From Brasenia schreberi (taxonomy: Eukaryota; Streptophyta; Magnoliopsida; Nymphaeales; Cabombaceae): 64,000 nucleotides of DNA. The translations under genes were made by a program, and so were the position numbers. Every line of letters begins with the position of its first letter. Position 1 is the first letter of the stretch. The notes under the pieces are model-generated. The model saw only the letters and a program-made list of their open reading frames with translations. It did not search any database and was not told the origin of the DNA. This document shows, piece after piece, positions 45,201-55,467 of the stretch. The stretch lies in NCBI GenBank assembly GCA_036023115.1, contig JAYKKT010000059.1, positions 8,257,001-8,321,000 on the forward strand, in the 5' to 3' direction.

Positions 45201-47801
45201 ATGAAGATGTTGAGATGGATGAGTGGTCATACAAGAAAAGACCGTATACATAATGAGGTTATTAGAAACACATTAGGAGTGGCACCAATAGAGGATAAAA
45301 TGAGATAATATCGTTTAAGATGGTTTGGACATATAGAAAGAAGATAAAAAGAACCTATAAGAAGGTATGAAAAACTAAATTTGGAAAGTATTCAAAGAGC
45401 TAGAGGACGACCACAAAAGTGTTGGAAAGAAACAATAAATAATGATCTAGCTTATTGTGAGTTAACTGCTAACATGGCACGCGATAGGGATCGGTGGAAA
45501 CAAAGAATCCATATAGCCGACCCCGTCTAGTATGGGAAAAGACTTAGTTGTTGTTGTTGTTGTATCGCATGCTCAGTTTATGGGCGACAATTTAAGCAAT
45601 ACATGGAAACCAGCCATGAACATGACCAGAAAGTCCAAGTTAGTGTGCATCCAAAGAGACATGAGAAGAAAATATCAAGCTGTTTTCAGGCTAACCTGTT
45701 TTTAACATGAAGCGTTATATGGAAAGAGGATCTGAAATGATTAGACATACATCACCAAAAACATGAAACTTCTGACAACTTTAGACACAACATAAGAATC
45801 TGACACGACCCTGAGCCCGAAATTTCATCTTCTGTACAGTCAAAGTGACATGAAAAAATCAAGTCATCTTTATGATGACCCGTCTTTGACATGATCCAAA
45901 CACGAAACTGTTCACGTAATTAAATACATATAAGGTGCCGGCCATCTGAGGTTTATACCCATGGCCCATGGCCAGTTTAATTAAACCAGTAATTGAACTC
46001 ACCCCAACAACACCAGCTGATCTGCTTGCAATCAATAAAAAGCATGATATAATCTAAAGCTGGACATACACACACAACAAAGTGAAGCTCGTAACATGTG
46101 TAGAGGAAAAACATAGCATGTAAACAAAGTCAATGACCAATAGTTGGCACCCCCTAACCAACTCACATTAAATAGAGTTGAAGCCAGGTATGCACAACCT
46201 GGGCATCAAACTGGCTACCTTCATCCTATAAGTTGAGTCCCCTGGCAGGAGAGCTAATGCTCTAAGTTATTGCCAATGGATTCGGGTTAGAGGGTAACAA
46301 TATATTGACATCCTTGAGTATTCTCTCTTTTATACTTGTAGCCTTAATACCATCAACCACAAAAAGCTTCTTATCCATGCCCACAAGCATGTTTAGGCTA
46401 AACCGGGTTTTACTAGGTCTGGATCCAGATCATTTCCTAAATCAGTCTCTATTCATTTTTGTGTTTTATCGCATGCTCAGTTTATGGGCGACAATTTAAG
46501 GCAATACATGGAAACCAGCCATGAACATGACCAGAAAGTCCAAGTTAGTGTGCATCCAAAGAGACATGAGAAGAAAATATCAAGCTGTTTTCAGGCTAAC
46601 CTGTTTTTAACATGAAGCATTATATGGAAAGAGAATCTGAAATGACGAGACGTACATGACCAAAAACATGAAACTTCTGACAACTTTAGACACAACATAA
46701 GAACCTGACACGACCCTGAGCCCGAAATTCCATCTTCTGTACAGTCAAAGTGACATGAAAAAATCAAGTCATCTTTATGATGACCTGTCTTTGACACGAT
46801 CCAAACACGAAACTGTTCACGTAATTAAATACATATAAGGTGCCGGCCATCTGAGGTTTATACCCGTGGCCCATGGCCAGTTTAATTAAACCAGTAATGA
46901 ACTCACCCCAACAACACCACTTGATCTGCTTGCAATCAATAAAAAGCATGATATAATCTAAACTGGACATAAACCCCGAAGGTGATCCAGAAAATCGGGA
47001 TTCCATATCCATTTTCCCGAACCAGCAAGAAATTCTATCTTCAATGAGCAAGAATTAACTTTTTCATTGAGAACCAAATTAACAAGCTTTTAAGTTTCTA
47101 AAGTTCTATCGGCAACAGTGGCGTCTGTATCCGGCTGTATGTCTACTCCCAATTTGTCAATAATTTTGTGTTCCAGGTGATAGTTTGAATCGTGTCATTT
47201 CGAATTAACATCCAATCAAACCGAACAAGTTGTCATTTTTTGCGCGTGAACGTGGATAAGTCGACGTTCAAATACGGAACTCTGCGGTTGTATCCGGCTA
47301 CCAATGTGCCTAGAGCCCGACCTGAACACAGTTTCTCGGATCCATAACAATGGCGTCATCGACTGAAAAGATAAAAGAGAAGTTTCATCAATACTCACTT
47401 TGGACCAGGAGGAGGGCTTGAGTATAGTGAACCCTTCTCTGTCATCCGTGTATCTCTCCAACTCCAACTCCTCTGCACCATCTTCAAATTCATCAGCAAA
47501 TTGCCGGAACTGACGAAAAGATGGAATACAGAGGAAATTCTAGGGGTTATAGCATTTCGGACGACTTACCCTGAGTTGTCGCCGACGCTGTGGAAGTCTC
47601 CGACGCTGTGGAAGCCGCCGAAGAAGATGGGGCGAGGAAGAGGGCAATGTGGTTCACCAGGAAGGAAACGGTGAGTGCCCTTCTGCTGCAGGAGGCCATG
47701 GTCGAAGGCGTGAATGTGGCAACAGCATGGGGTTGGGTTTCGTTGGTGACGGGAAGGCTCGCGATGGTTGGGAAACGGAAAGTGAGCCTGCTCGAAACCA
47801 T
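39278..47801 (-). CDS. PPD2: PsbP domain-containing protein, PPD2-like, chloroplast lumen (4 exons)
   Basis: Exons in transcript order: 47801-47570, 47472-47399, 40747-40592, 39532-39278; GT-AG junctions, unbroken frame, 238 aa (Arabidopsis PPD2 is about 230). Residues 1-35 are Ser/Thr-rich like a chloroplast transit peptide; residues 38-63 (SRRALTVSF then a hydrophobic run ending SSSAAS) look like a twin-arginine thylakoid lumen signal. The PsbP fold follows: [97 protein letters not shown] and [12 protein letters not shown] proteins are lumenal relatives of the photosystem II PsbP subunit; the exact role of PPD2 is unclear. Exon 2's acceptor at GGTGCAG was chosen because a nearer candidate gives a stop. 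An internal ATG at 47699 is an alternative start but would lose the transit peptide. The 6.65-kb intron 2 carries a LINE, a hAT copy and a tandem duplication. Confidence 0.9.
41486..45563 (+). mobile_element. RTE-type LINE, near full length but dead, split by a hAT element
   Basis: Endonuclease domain: [46 protein letters not shown]. Reverse transcriptase: [73 protein letters not shown] and the catalytic FADDIVL. Stops occur after KEKA, after VDIQ, after FKK and at MKL(stop)ERI, with frameshifts in between, so it makes no protein. The 3' end is GTCTAGTATGGGAAAAG plus (TTG)n, typical of plant RTE LINEs. A hAT element (43260-44376) sits inside the RT region: KNQF resumes after it. The 5' part recurs in the duplicated block at 46.4 kb. 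Confidence 0.92.
43260..44376. mobile_element. Non-autonomous hAT element with CGATACG-rich ends, copy 2 (inside the LINE)
   Basis: Same family as 27977-29045, in the opposite orientation. It begins CAGTGTTATCCGTATCGCAC and ends GCGTCAGACAACACTG. Flanks CAAAAAAC (43252-43259) and CAGAAAAC (44377-44384) match 7 of 8, a target duplication with one later change. The subterminal 80 bp on the left contain ATCGTACGAT and other GTATCG/CGATAC palindromic words; the right has five consecutive CGATA units. The interior lacks the ~50 bp present in copy 1 near its middle. Confidence 0.92.
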
Positions 47802-49078
47802 TGCTCCTTTGTTCCTCCCCTCTTTCTCCCACCATTTAAAACCGTCCTTGCGTTTCAGCAAGGTGGTATCATGGATCGGATATCGGGTCCATGGGCTTCC
47901 AGCCGAAACCGAGACAAGGTTTGACGTTTCTTTTTATGCGTGCAATTTTTGTTATATTTCTTTTTACAAATATAGATATTTCATTAATGCAATAAAATAG
48001 TATAAAACCCTCAAAACCAGAGTTAGCAATGGACACGAGATCCATTAAGTGACGATGAGGAAAATATTTGTTTCAAAAACCTTGAGAAACAAGGTATTCT
48101 ATTATGAATCAACCCTCCATCCTTTTCTTGCTTCAAAACATTCACATGCAAATGGCTCATTAGATTCTTTGTACTTCTGTATTTCTTCTTTGATCTTAGT
48201 AATAGCCACATTAGAGTTTTGTGGCTTTTCTCAGCACCATTGAAGGAGCGCATATCGACAACTCAATTCAGTTTATGAAAAACCCGAAACACAGATAATT
48301 CTGTGGAGGGTCGGTTCCATGTAGCTCGAATAAAATCAATGGCTTCTTCAGAATCGTTCTACCTTTCCTGATATTTAAATCATCTTTTGGGAGGAGACGA
48401 TAAAGGTGAAGAATGCTGTTATTTTAGGTACTAAGGTACCAATCCATGGACGTGTTTTTGTTAAAAAAAATTGGCCCATGTCAGAGGTGGGCCGCACAAC
48501 TTGGGCCTCAATTCGGCCGTTCCACTTGTCTCTTTGCCCAACACTCTCTCCTTCAACCTCGTTCGACCCATCTCTTTGCTTCTGCGCCACCACTCATCAC
48601 TGATCTTATCCTCGTTTTTATCCAATGCCTTCAAGGGACGCCATCACTCGACAAGGTCAAAAGAAGTGCAAGGTACATGATAGAGGCAGGGGATTAAAGG
48701 AAGCAATAACCAAGAGAAGTAGCAAAGCAAAGAAGGAAAAGAGGAGGGTGGGAGCAACCACGAAACGATAGTCATTGATGGGGATAATAAGAAGAGTGTT
48801 GGCGCAGACGATGCAGCAGAGTTGCAAGAGACCTCCCAAGCAAACCCTGCAAGAAAGAAGAAGAAGAGAAAGGGGAGAAAGAAGGTGAGGGAGGCGCACG
48901 GTTATCCACTGGGTTTTGGTTATTGGTGTATATCACAATATTCTTTTATTTTTCCATTCTATAAATACTTTACTTTTTCTTCTTTCTCGGTTTCTGTTAA
49001 AGCCATTTTACCCGAGATGTTAAAGCCATTTTACCCGACTTAATATTTTTCAAAAGCAAAAACTGATTTTCCTTTAAA
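47802..49078. other. Upstream of PPD2; possible basic-protein exon at 48.6-48.9 kb
   Basis: The first part is presumably the PPD2 promoter and 5' leader on the minus strand. On the plus strand, 48745-48885 reads KEEGGSNHETIVIDGDNKKS, then a short acidic stretch and KKKKRKGRKK, ending at AAG before GTGAGG, a possible donor. An ATG frame from 48627 (MPSRDAITRQGQKKC) overlaps in another frame. The codons look protein-like but no family was recognised and the frame does not connect upstream. A 20-bp word, GTTAAAGCCATTTTACCCGA, is repeated twice at 48997-49039. Confidence 0.35.
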
Positions 49079-50651
49079 GCTTTTTTTTTTATAAAAGCAA
49101 TTCATTAAATGTGAGAAAGGGTCATTCTTTCTTCGTTTAATGATTGTTGTTATTGGGACCAAAAGTGACCACCAACAACTTACATTTCCCACTTAGCCAC
49201 TTGAGCCAAATTTATGATACAATGGTCTTGTCTCCTACTATTTTGAGATTTTTTCAAGTTTGTATCATTTTCTAGTTCAAAGTAAATTAAGACTTTTACC
49301 TTTTATGTAGTCTTCCATAATCAATATATTTTTTTAGCATAATATTCAATAAAGTGTATTTCTACACTCAAACTCTAGGCATATCTCAACCTCATGTGTG
49401 TAACATGTTTAGTGAAAAGATCTATGAGATGCCTTTAGTCAAGACATCAACCAACAATTCATCCGTTGGTATATAAGATATAGATATCTCATTACTTTTA
49501 AGTATATCATGAACATAGTGATATTTAACCATTATATGTTTACCTTTTAATCTATCAGCTCGGCTCTTAATAAGAGTAACTGCTGCATTGTTTTCACAAT
49601 AAATAACAACAGGTTCGTTGACTATATCTAACTTCAAATCATGTATGAAGCCGCTTATCCAAACGGTACTTGTTGTACCTATACTATAAGCAACATACTC
49701 ACCTTCTTATATACGCAATGATACATAACCCTTTTCTTGCAAGTCTAAGAAAAACTCTACTTCTAAATAAAAATATTTGATCGAAGATTAACTTCATATA
49801 ATTTTTGCTCACAACAAAGTCAACATCTGAGTATCCTATCACTTTTAGTTAAGAAAACATAATTTCAAGTCTTTTGTTCCTTTAAGATATCTTAGGATCT
49901 TTACAACTATCCAATGTTACCAATTAGGATCACTTTGATATCTACTCATACGGCCAATAATAAAACTAATATCAGGTGTTATACACAACATCAAGCTACC
50001 CACAACTTGTATGTAAAGAACATTAGGTTTGTTGTCTCCCTTATCGGAACAATCAACTTTAATCAATTTGACCGCTTTTGCAACGGGCCTAACTATAGGC
50101 TTGCGCTCACACATTTTAAACTTATTGAGGATATAATCAATATATCTCTCTTGACTCAAATATAAAATATTATATTATCTATCATAATAATTCTTTATAC
50201 CCAAAATATAGGATGCCTCTCTTATATCTTTCATTTCAAACTTTGAGTTCAACCATAACTTAGTTTTGACATTCATTTTATTGTCATTTTCGGTCAGCAA
50301 TATGTCATCTACATATAACAATAGAATGACAAAGTGGCTCACACTATTCCAAACATATACAAAGTGGTCAAGCTCATTTGCTACAAACTGAAGTTCAATA
50401 ATGATATTTTAAAAAGAAAAATAACATTGACGATGTGATTGTTTAAGGTCATATAGGAATTTTTTTAACTTATATACTTTATCTTTATGGCCTTTAATAA
50501 TATATCATTCTAGCAATTGCATATAGATGATTTCATCTAAATCTCCTTTTTTTTTATTAGAAGCAACTCATAAAATCCGAGAAGAGTAGTCTTTTTTCTG
50601 CATTTAATGGTTGTCATTATTAGAACTTAAAGTGGTCACCAACAACTTACA
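49079..50651 (-). mobile_element. Internally deleted Ty1/copia remnant
   Basis: LTR-like pieces at about 49079-49184 and 50548-50651 match each other (AGAAGCAACTCATAAAAT versus AAAAGCAATTCATTAAAT, and the end CACCAACAACTTACA). The right piece joins RT sequence directly, so most of pol, gag and the leader have been deleted. The interior on the minus strand reads LLLYVDDILLTENDNKMNVK, FEMKDIREASYILGI, RYIDYILNKFKMCE, DISFIIGRMSRYQSDP, EPVVIYCENNAAVTLI and DELLVDVLTKG: RT and RNase H of a copia polyprotein with stops. Confidence 0.87.
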
Positions 50652-52179
50652 AAGGGATCGGTTGTCCTTTGCGAAATGACTAGGTTCTCGTATTTTGATT
50701 TGTTTGTGTTGATTGTGAAAGGTTCTTGTCTACATTTTCTTTGTGAAAGGGCTATGTGGGTTCTCGTGTTTTGATTTTATATGTTTTTGTACCAAATGAT
50801 CATTCAGGTTCTTCTTTTTTTTCCTTAACATGCGAGATGAGTGTTTGAGGAGAGGTGGGGGGGGGGGGTGAAAGAGGTGGTGAAGAGCATTGGGCATGTT
50901 ATAAAGTAAGAGTGCAATTCACATCCCATTCTAAATTTGTTAGAAACATTGCCTTCTTATAAAAAAAAGAAAAAATTGTTGGTTTCAAGTGTTTGGTTTT
51001 ATCTAATGGAAAAATTGTCATGAGTGATCCTCATTCTAAATATGATAGGGTTTTAGTATCTGTGTTTTTCCTACTTACAAATGATTTTCTCCCTTGCGTT
51101 TAAGTGAAAGTTGCAAAATGATTCTTGAGAAGAGGCAAGTTTTTATCATTTTTCTGATCTCATGTTAGTTCCTACATATGAAGGGTTGCGAAATGCTTGT
51201 TGATTTTAAGCTTGTGGCAAGCTTGCAAGCTTGTTTTAGTTCATGTTAAAACGTTGTGATGACTGTGATAGAGCTCGTAATTGGTGATTGGTTGAAAGAG
51301 AAGAACAAGGGAATACTGGTAGCGGCATTCTTTATGGATTGACAAGGGAATAATGCAATGCACATAAGTTTGTTTTCCTCCATTTCCATTCCAGCAGCAA
51401 TGCCTGCCAACCATTCGACGAAATCAAAACATCAGGCAAAAGGTAACTTGAAGAGATATTTTAACTTTAAACAATATCTCTGCACTATATGCCCGAAGAA
51501 CTCAAGAGCTGCAACAGTTGCATTTTGGAGCATAACAAATCGTTGCTATCTTCTCCATATGACTGTCCTTCACCATCTCTGTTCCATCGCTTAACTTGCC
51601 TGAGCTTTTGGTTCAGTTTCTTCCATTCTGCACAATAGGGAGGTTGAACGATCTTAATGCATGCTCCTGGATATTGAGTTTCTCGCTTATGCAAATAAAC
51701 GATCTGGTGGTTTTCAGGATATTGAAAATAATGAAAATAGCATCATAAGTTCTTTGATGTAGATAAAATAGTGAAATGAAAAACCCTAAGAAAGGTTTCA
51801 GTTCCAGTTTCTTGAGTAAATCAAACATGAAATTATGGTTTCAAGTGTCAGTTTTAAGTATAAATCAAACGGAAAACCATAATTCATAATTCATTTGTAC
51901 CATAGTTTTCGGTTCTATGAACCTGAAATTGTAGTTTCGATATCGACGGCTTGGTTCTGTGAATCAAACCCACCATGTTCGGTGATTAGACCCAAAATCA
52001 TTGAGGTGCTTGATAAGCTGGATATAAAACTCGCCATTACGAAGAAGGCAACAATTTGACCAAATAAATGGGGCAACACAGAACCCCAGATCGGTTAGAT
52101 TCCCGTGGAATCAGATCGCATGAAAATTGAGATAATGTAGCTGTCCTTACGTCCACAGCTAATCAAATAGAAATAAAGT
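50652..52179. other. Intergenic, no gene seen
   Basis: AT-rich, with an (G)11 run near 50865. Bases 51780-51980 have the GGTTC/GAACC-type words noted elsewhere. No exon-like region or element boundary is supported. Confidence 0.45.
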
Positions 52180-53121
52180 GTGCACACTTAGCAAGTTGAG
52201 TGTCAGCTCATCTGACAGGGTTCTCTAACTCCCACGTTACAGATGGTGAGTTCAACCCTCAGTAGGGATGGTGATTTAGACCCGCACCGAGGGTACCCAC
52301 TCCCACTCTCTCCCGCCCCGTATGGGGCAGGTCGGAGCTTAAGTTGAATGAGTTGCAGGGCGGGGCAAGGTCAGGTTTGCAGTAGAGACCCACCAAGCCC
52401 CGGAGTTACCCAAGTTGCGCTCCCAAGATAATGTTGAAAACAAACTAGGGTTCCTCTTTCTAACTTACTTTCTCTTCTTCCTGATGCTCTTCTCCCTCCA
52501 TTTGGCTGTCTGCATCCTTTTGGGCTTCTGCGTCCTCGAGTCTTTGCCCCTCCATCTTCTTCCTTAAGGTACTTGTTTTCGTTTCAAAATCAAATTGGAG
52601 TGAGACATTATCTTTTTGGGGCATTGCAGGTATTCAACCTCTTGCATTTTGTAAGTGGTTGACCATCAATTATAGTCACTTGGTGTTAGCAAGTGGAGTC
52701 ACACACACATTTTGTAAGAGGTGATGGCCATAATGGATACTTCTTAATTTTGAGATAATCTTTGTGTTCTGTTATATAACTTTTAAGTTTCACATATGAG
52801 CATCAATATCATGATTGTAATGGTTTCTTGATTGATTTGATTCATCAATATTGTCATCGAACCGCCCTGCATATTACATTCATCAAGGTTGTAATGAAAC
52901 TCGCCAAAGACACTCCCGTGTTACATTCTTAAGAGTTCATCACTTCATCTATACAATAACTACAGTAGGAACTTGGTGGGTGGAGCGGGTGCAGGGCATA
53001 GACCTAGAGACCGACCGGGCGGGGCGGGGTGGGGCGGGAGAGCAAAAATTCATGCGGGTCGGGTGAAGCTCCTACCCGCCCCATTTAGGCATCCAGCCTT
53101 CAGTTGTAAAGAAAAAAAGGC
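52180..53121 (+). mobile_element. tRNA-derived SINE interrupted by a hAT-like element
   Basis: The left part (52180-52263) has a box A-like TTAGCAAGTTGAG and a box B-like GTGAGTTCAACCCTC. The right part (53105-53121, after the hAT target duplication) is a TGTAAAG plus A-rich tail, the usual end of the SINEs in this window. Together they make one SINE of about 100 bp cut open by the insertion. Confidence 0.65.
52264..53096. mobile_element. hAT-like non-autonomous element (833 bp), GC-rich ends
   Basis: Flanking 8-mers CCCTCAGT (52256-52263) and CCTTCAGT (53097-53104) match 7 of 8. The left end AGGGATGGTGATTTAG and the reverse complement of the right end CTGGATGCCTAAATGG are loosely inverted, and both continue into CCCGCCCCG-rich subterminal stretches. 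The AT-rich interior has no transposase. Superfamily assignment rests on the 8-bp duplication and the GGGATGG end type. Confidence 0.75.
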
Positions 53122-53316
53122 ACGGAGAAATATGTAATGTGATGTATTCTTACTTCACTCGTCTTTTTGCGTTAAAAACAAAACGGACGAGGGCTAATAT
53201 GTCATTTATCTATATGCTCAAGCAGTGATATGAAAATTCGAAGAATACAAGTGGTGATCCGTGAAAACAACATTGAATTCACCTTGCAACTACTTCCAAT
53301 AAAACGATGCTGCAAT

Positions 53317-55467
53317 TTATGTATGGATCCGGGCCTTAATCATGGACCCGTTGCCGGGCTCATGCAGTAACCCACATTTGGGCCGACGGGTCACAAGCTT
53401 GCCGTCACCGGTCATGTGCTCGAGCCACTGTAGATCATCAAAGTCGCAAAGAGCGAATTTCTCGATGGGATCGCGGTCGACCACATCAGTGGGTTCGAGG
53501 TAGCTGGATACCCAAGTTGCGCTCCCATCTTCGTAGAAGTTATGGGTGATCCGTTTCAAGTCGGATCCATCCAAACGAACCATAAATAGTTCTCCATGAA
53601 CCATGTTTTGTTGCGGATTCGAAACCGGTTCCGAAGATACCGCGGCATAGTCTGCACCGAAGACCAAAACACTTGAGTCTGGACTGAACCAAGGATGGTT
53701 AGCTTTCCCCCGGATCCGGTATGGGAAAACCCTCCTCAACCCGGTTCCGTTTGGATGTATCAAATAAAGTTCGAATTCTTCACTTCCAGGGTTTTCCCGA
53801 TCCGATGAGAACGCGATCCATTGGCCATCATTGGACCAAACACACATTGTGTCGGTCCAGTTTCCCTTAGTTAACTGGCGTAGGTAGCCATGCTCGCCTT
53901 TGACTGCGTCCATTATGTACAGGTTCATGTAGCCGGACCGGCTCGACCGGAAGACGATGTACTCGCCGTCCGGTGACGGGTACGGGAATGCATTATTGCC
54001 TTTGGTAGCTAGCCTAACCATCTTTGAGTTCTTGGGATCCATATCTGAATCCGAAAAGCTCATAGAGACAATTTCCACGGAAGTACCGATGTCGCCAAAG
54101 GCATGGCCCACGCTTGTGTAAACAACGTTCCTCCGTATCGGATCCCAAACAGTACCAAATGAGAACCGGTCCGAGATCCGTCTTTTCCCTGTTCCGTCCC
54201 GGTTCACCACGAACACACCGGGTCCATCTGGAGTCAATCTGTTGGATGACTGTCTCGACTCGTCCACTGATAAGTCACGCTGTTCCTGTAGGTTCGGAAT
54301 GTAGGCGAGTCGGTCGCCATCCGGCGAGAAGGAGGGGAACGTGCCGTCAATTCGGAAGATCGAAACAGATGGGATCGGGCTCTTTATGCTCTCCAGCAGA
54401 AGCCGGTACCCGCTTCCACGACTCGGGCTATGGCCTCTACATTTATGATATCCGATACGATCTGAATCGGAAGAGAGAAACGGGTTGTAGTGGTCCTTCT
54501 CTGGAGATATCTTCCTCGTGAGTTGGATAAACTCTTGACTTACCAAATCGAAGATCTCTATGTGTCGGTAATCCGAGTCGGTCCTCCGAGTCGACACTGC
54601 GATGAACTTCCCGGTACGAGAAGCAGCTGGGGTGAAGGCATGGATGCCCGGCGGTGTGACTCGCTCCACTTGAGGAAGAACGGATCGCTGGACAACGACC
54701 CGGAATATGCTCCACCACCCATCGTCGGCCCGCCGGTGGAAGTAAACGGTCGAGTCATCAGAGAATGAGGGCCACCCGCCGTTCTCGACAAGCTTGAATC
54801 TGTCCGATCCATCGGCCGTATTGAAGACGTAAATGTCTGCATCGATCTCCTCTATCCCACCGTTCCACCCCCTCTCAGCTGTCGACGCCACGGCGGTCAA
54901 CTCGCCGGAAGGAGAGACGGCGGGGCTGAAATCGGCAACCGACTCTGGTGTCAACCGTGTCGTCTGGAGTGTGCCCAAATGCGTCGAGTACACAGCCGTC
55001 CAGCTTTGCCTGACAACCTTCGGTGGAGTTTGCGTGGACACGTAGATCAGCCGGTCGCCAGACACAGAAGGCCGATCCCTCATATAACCCACACCGTTTT
55101 CCGGCGAAGGTATGACCGAAAACGCTCCAGGAACCTCCTCTACAGCTGATCTTCGGCCTTGCAGTGAGGTGGGATGCTCTGTGAGGTAAATATCCGACGA
55201 CCCACTTCGCTCGGAGACGTAGAGAAGTGAGTCTGCGTAGAAGAAGCCATTGTAGTTAACCGATCGGCCGTCGGTAGCCTGGAACTCTTGGTGGGGATTA
55301 AAGGAGAATCTCGGGGTCAACGAAATGGGGATGGTGAAGATGTCGAGCGCATAGTTGGCCCTAGCGTAAGTGGTGAAGACGATGGACGTCGTCTTGTTTA
55401 CAGCATCGATAGAGGAAGAAAATGAGAGAAAGAGCAGAAAGAAGAGGATTGAGAGCAGCCGCTTCAT
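53317..55467 (-). CDS. Secreted WD40-like (PD40/TolB-type) beta-propeller protein, intronless
   Basis: 716 aa from the ATG at 55467. That start gives MKRLLSILFFLLFLSFSSSI, a clean signal peptide. An ATG at 55500 in the same frame would add 11 residues; the open frame further up starts with GTG and is not used. The rest is a repeated beta-propeller: VSPSG at about 184, SFSDDS at about 234, FSPDGDRLAYI at about 380, YPSPDGEYIVFRSSRSG at about 496, WSNDGQWIAFSSDRE at about 543 and WFSPDSSVLVFGADYA at about 593, all PD40-type SPDG blades. Plants have a conserved family of such intronless DPP6-N-terminal/TolB-like proteins (Arabidopsis At1g21670 and At1g21680 type); their biochemical role is not established. 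No peptidase catalytic domain is present. The coding sequence is much richer in GC than its flanks. Confidence 0.95.
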   Translation of the reverse strand: MKRLLSILFFLLFLSFSSSIDAVNKTTSIVFTTYARANYALDIFTIPISLTPRFSFNPHQEFQATDGRSVNYNGFFYADSLLYVSERSGSSDIYLTEHPTSLQGRRSAVEEVPGAFSVIPSPENGVGYMRDRPSVSGDRLIYVSTQTPPKVVRQSWTAVYSTHLGTLQTTRLTPESVADFSPAVSPSGELTAVASTAERGWNGGIEEIDADIYVFNTADGSDRFKLVENGGWPSFSDDSTVYFHRRADDGWWSIFRVVVQRSVLPQVERVTPPGIHAFTPAASRTGKFIAVSTRRTDSDYRHIEIFDLVSQEFIQLTRKISPEKDHYNPFLSSDSDRIGYHKCRGHSPSRGSGYRLLLESIKSPIPSVSIFRIDGTFPSFSPDGDRLAYIPNLQEQRDLSVDESRQSSNRLTPDGPGVFVVNRDGTGKRRISDRFSFGTVWDPIRRNVVYTSVGHAFGDIGTSVEIVSMSFSDSDMDPKNSKMVRLATKGNNAFPYPSPDGEYIVFRSSRSGYMNLYIMDAVKGEHGYLRQLTKGNWTDTMCVWSNDGQWIAFSSDRENPGSEEFELYLIHPNGTGLRRVFPYRIRGKANHPWFSPDSSVLVFGADYAAVSSEPVSNPQQNMVHGELFMVRLDGSDLKRITHNFYEDGSATWVSSYLEPTDVVDRDPIEKFALCDFDDLQWLEHMTGDGKLVTRRPKCGLLHEPGNGSMIKARIHT

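Larger units (their letters stand above)
41166..46972. repeat. Local tandem duplication in PPD2 intron 2
   Basis: Unit 1: block A (41166-41546), LINE body, block B (45562-46068). Unit 2: block A' (46069-46452), a short filler, block B' (46466-46972). A and A' share long identical runs (AACAAAGTGAAGCT, CAATGACCAATAGTTGGCAC, GCTAAACCGGGTTTTACTAG); B and B' likewise (CGCATGCTCAGTTTATGGGC). A and A' also contain a tRNA-like SINE fragment in reverse orientation (41283-41385 and 46186-46275). Identity is high by eye, so the event is recent. Unit 2 keeps only the 5' start of the LINE, so about 4 kb has been lost there. Confidence 0.88.

Noticed and set aside
47473..47509. Upstream acceptor for PPD2 exon 2 (FRQFADEF reading)
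   Set aside because: Joining exon 1 to this acceptor puts the sequence in a frame with an immediate TGA; the acceptor at 47473 keeps the frame.
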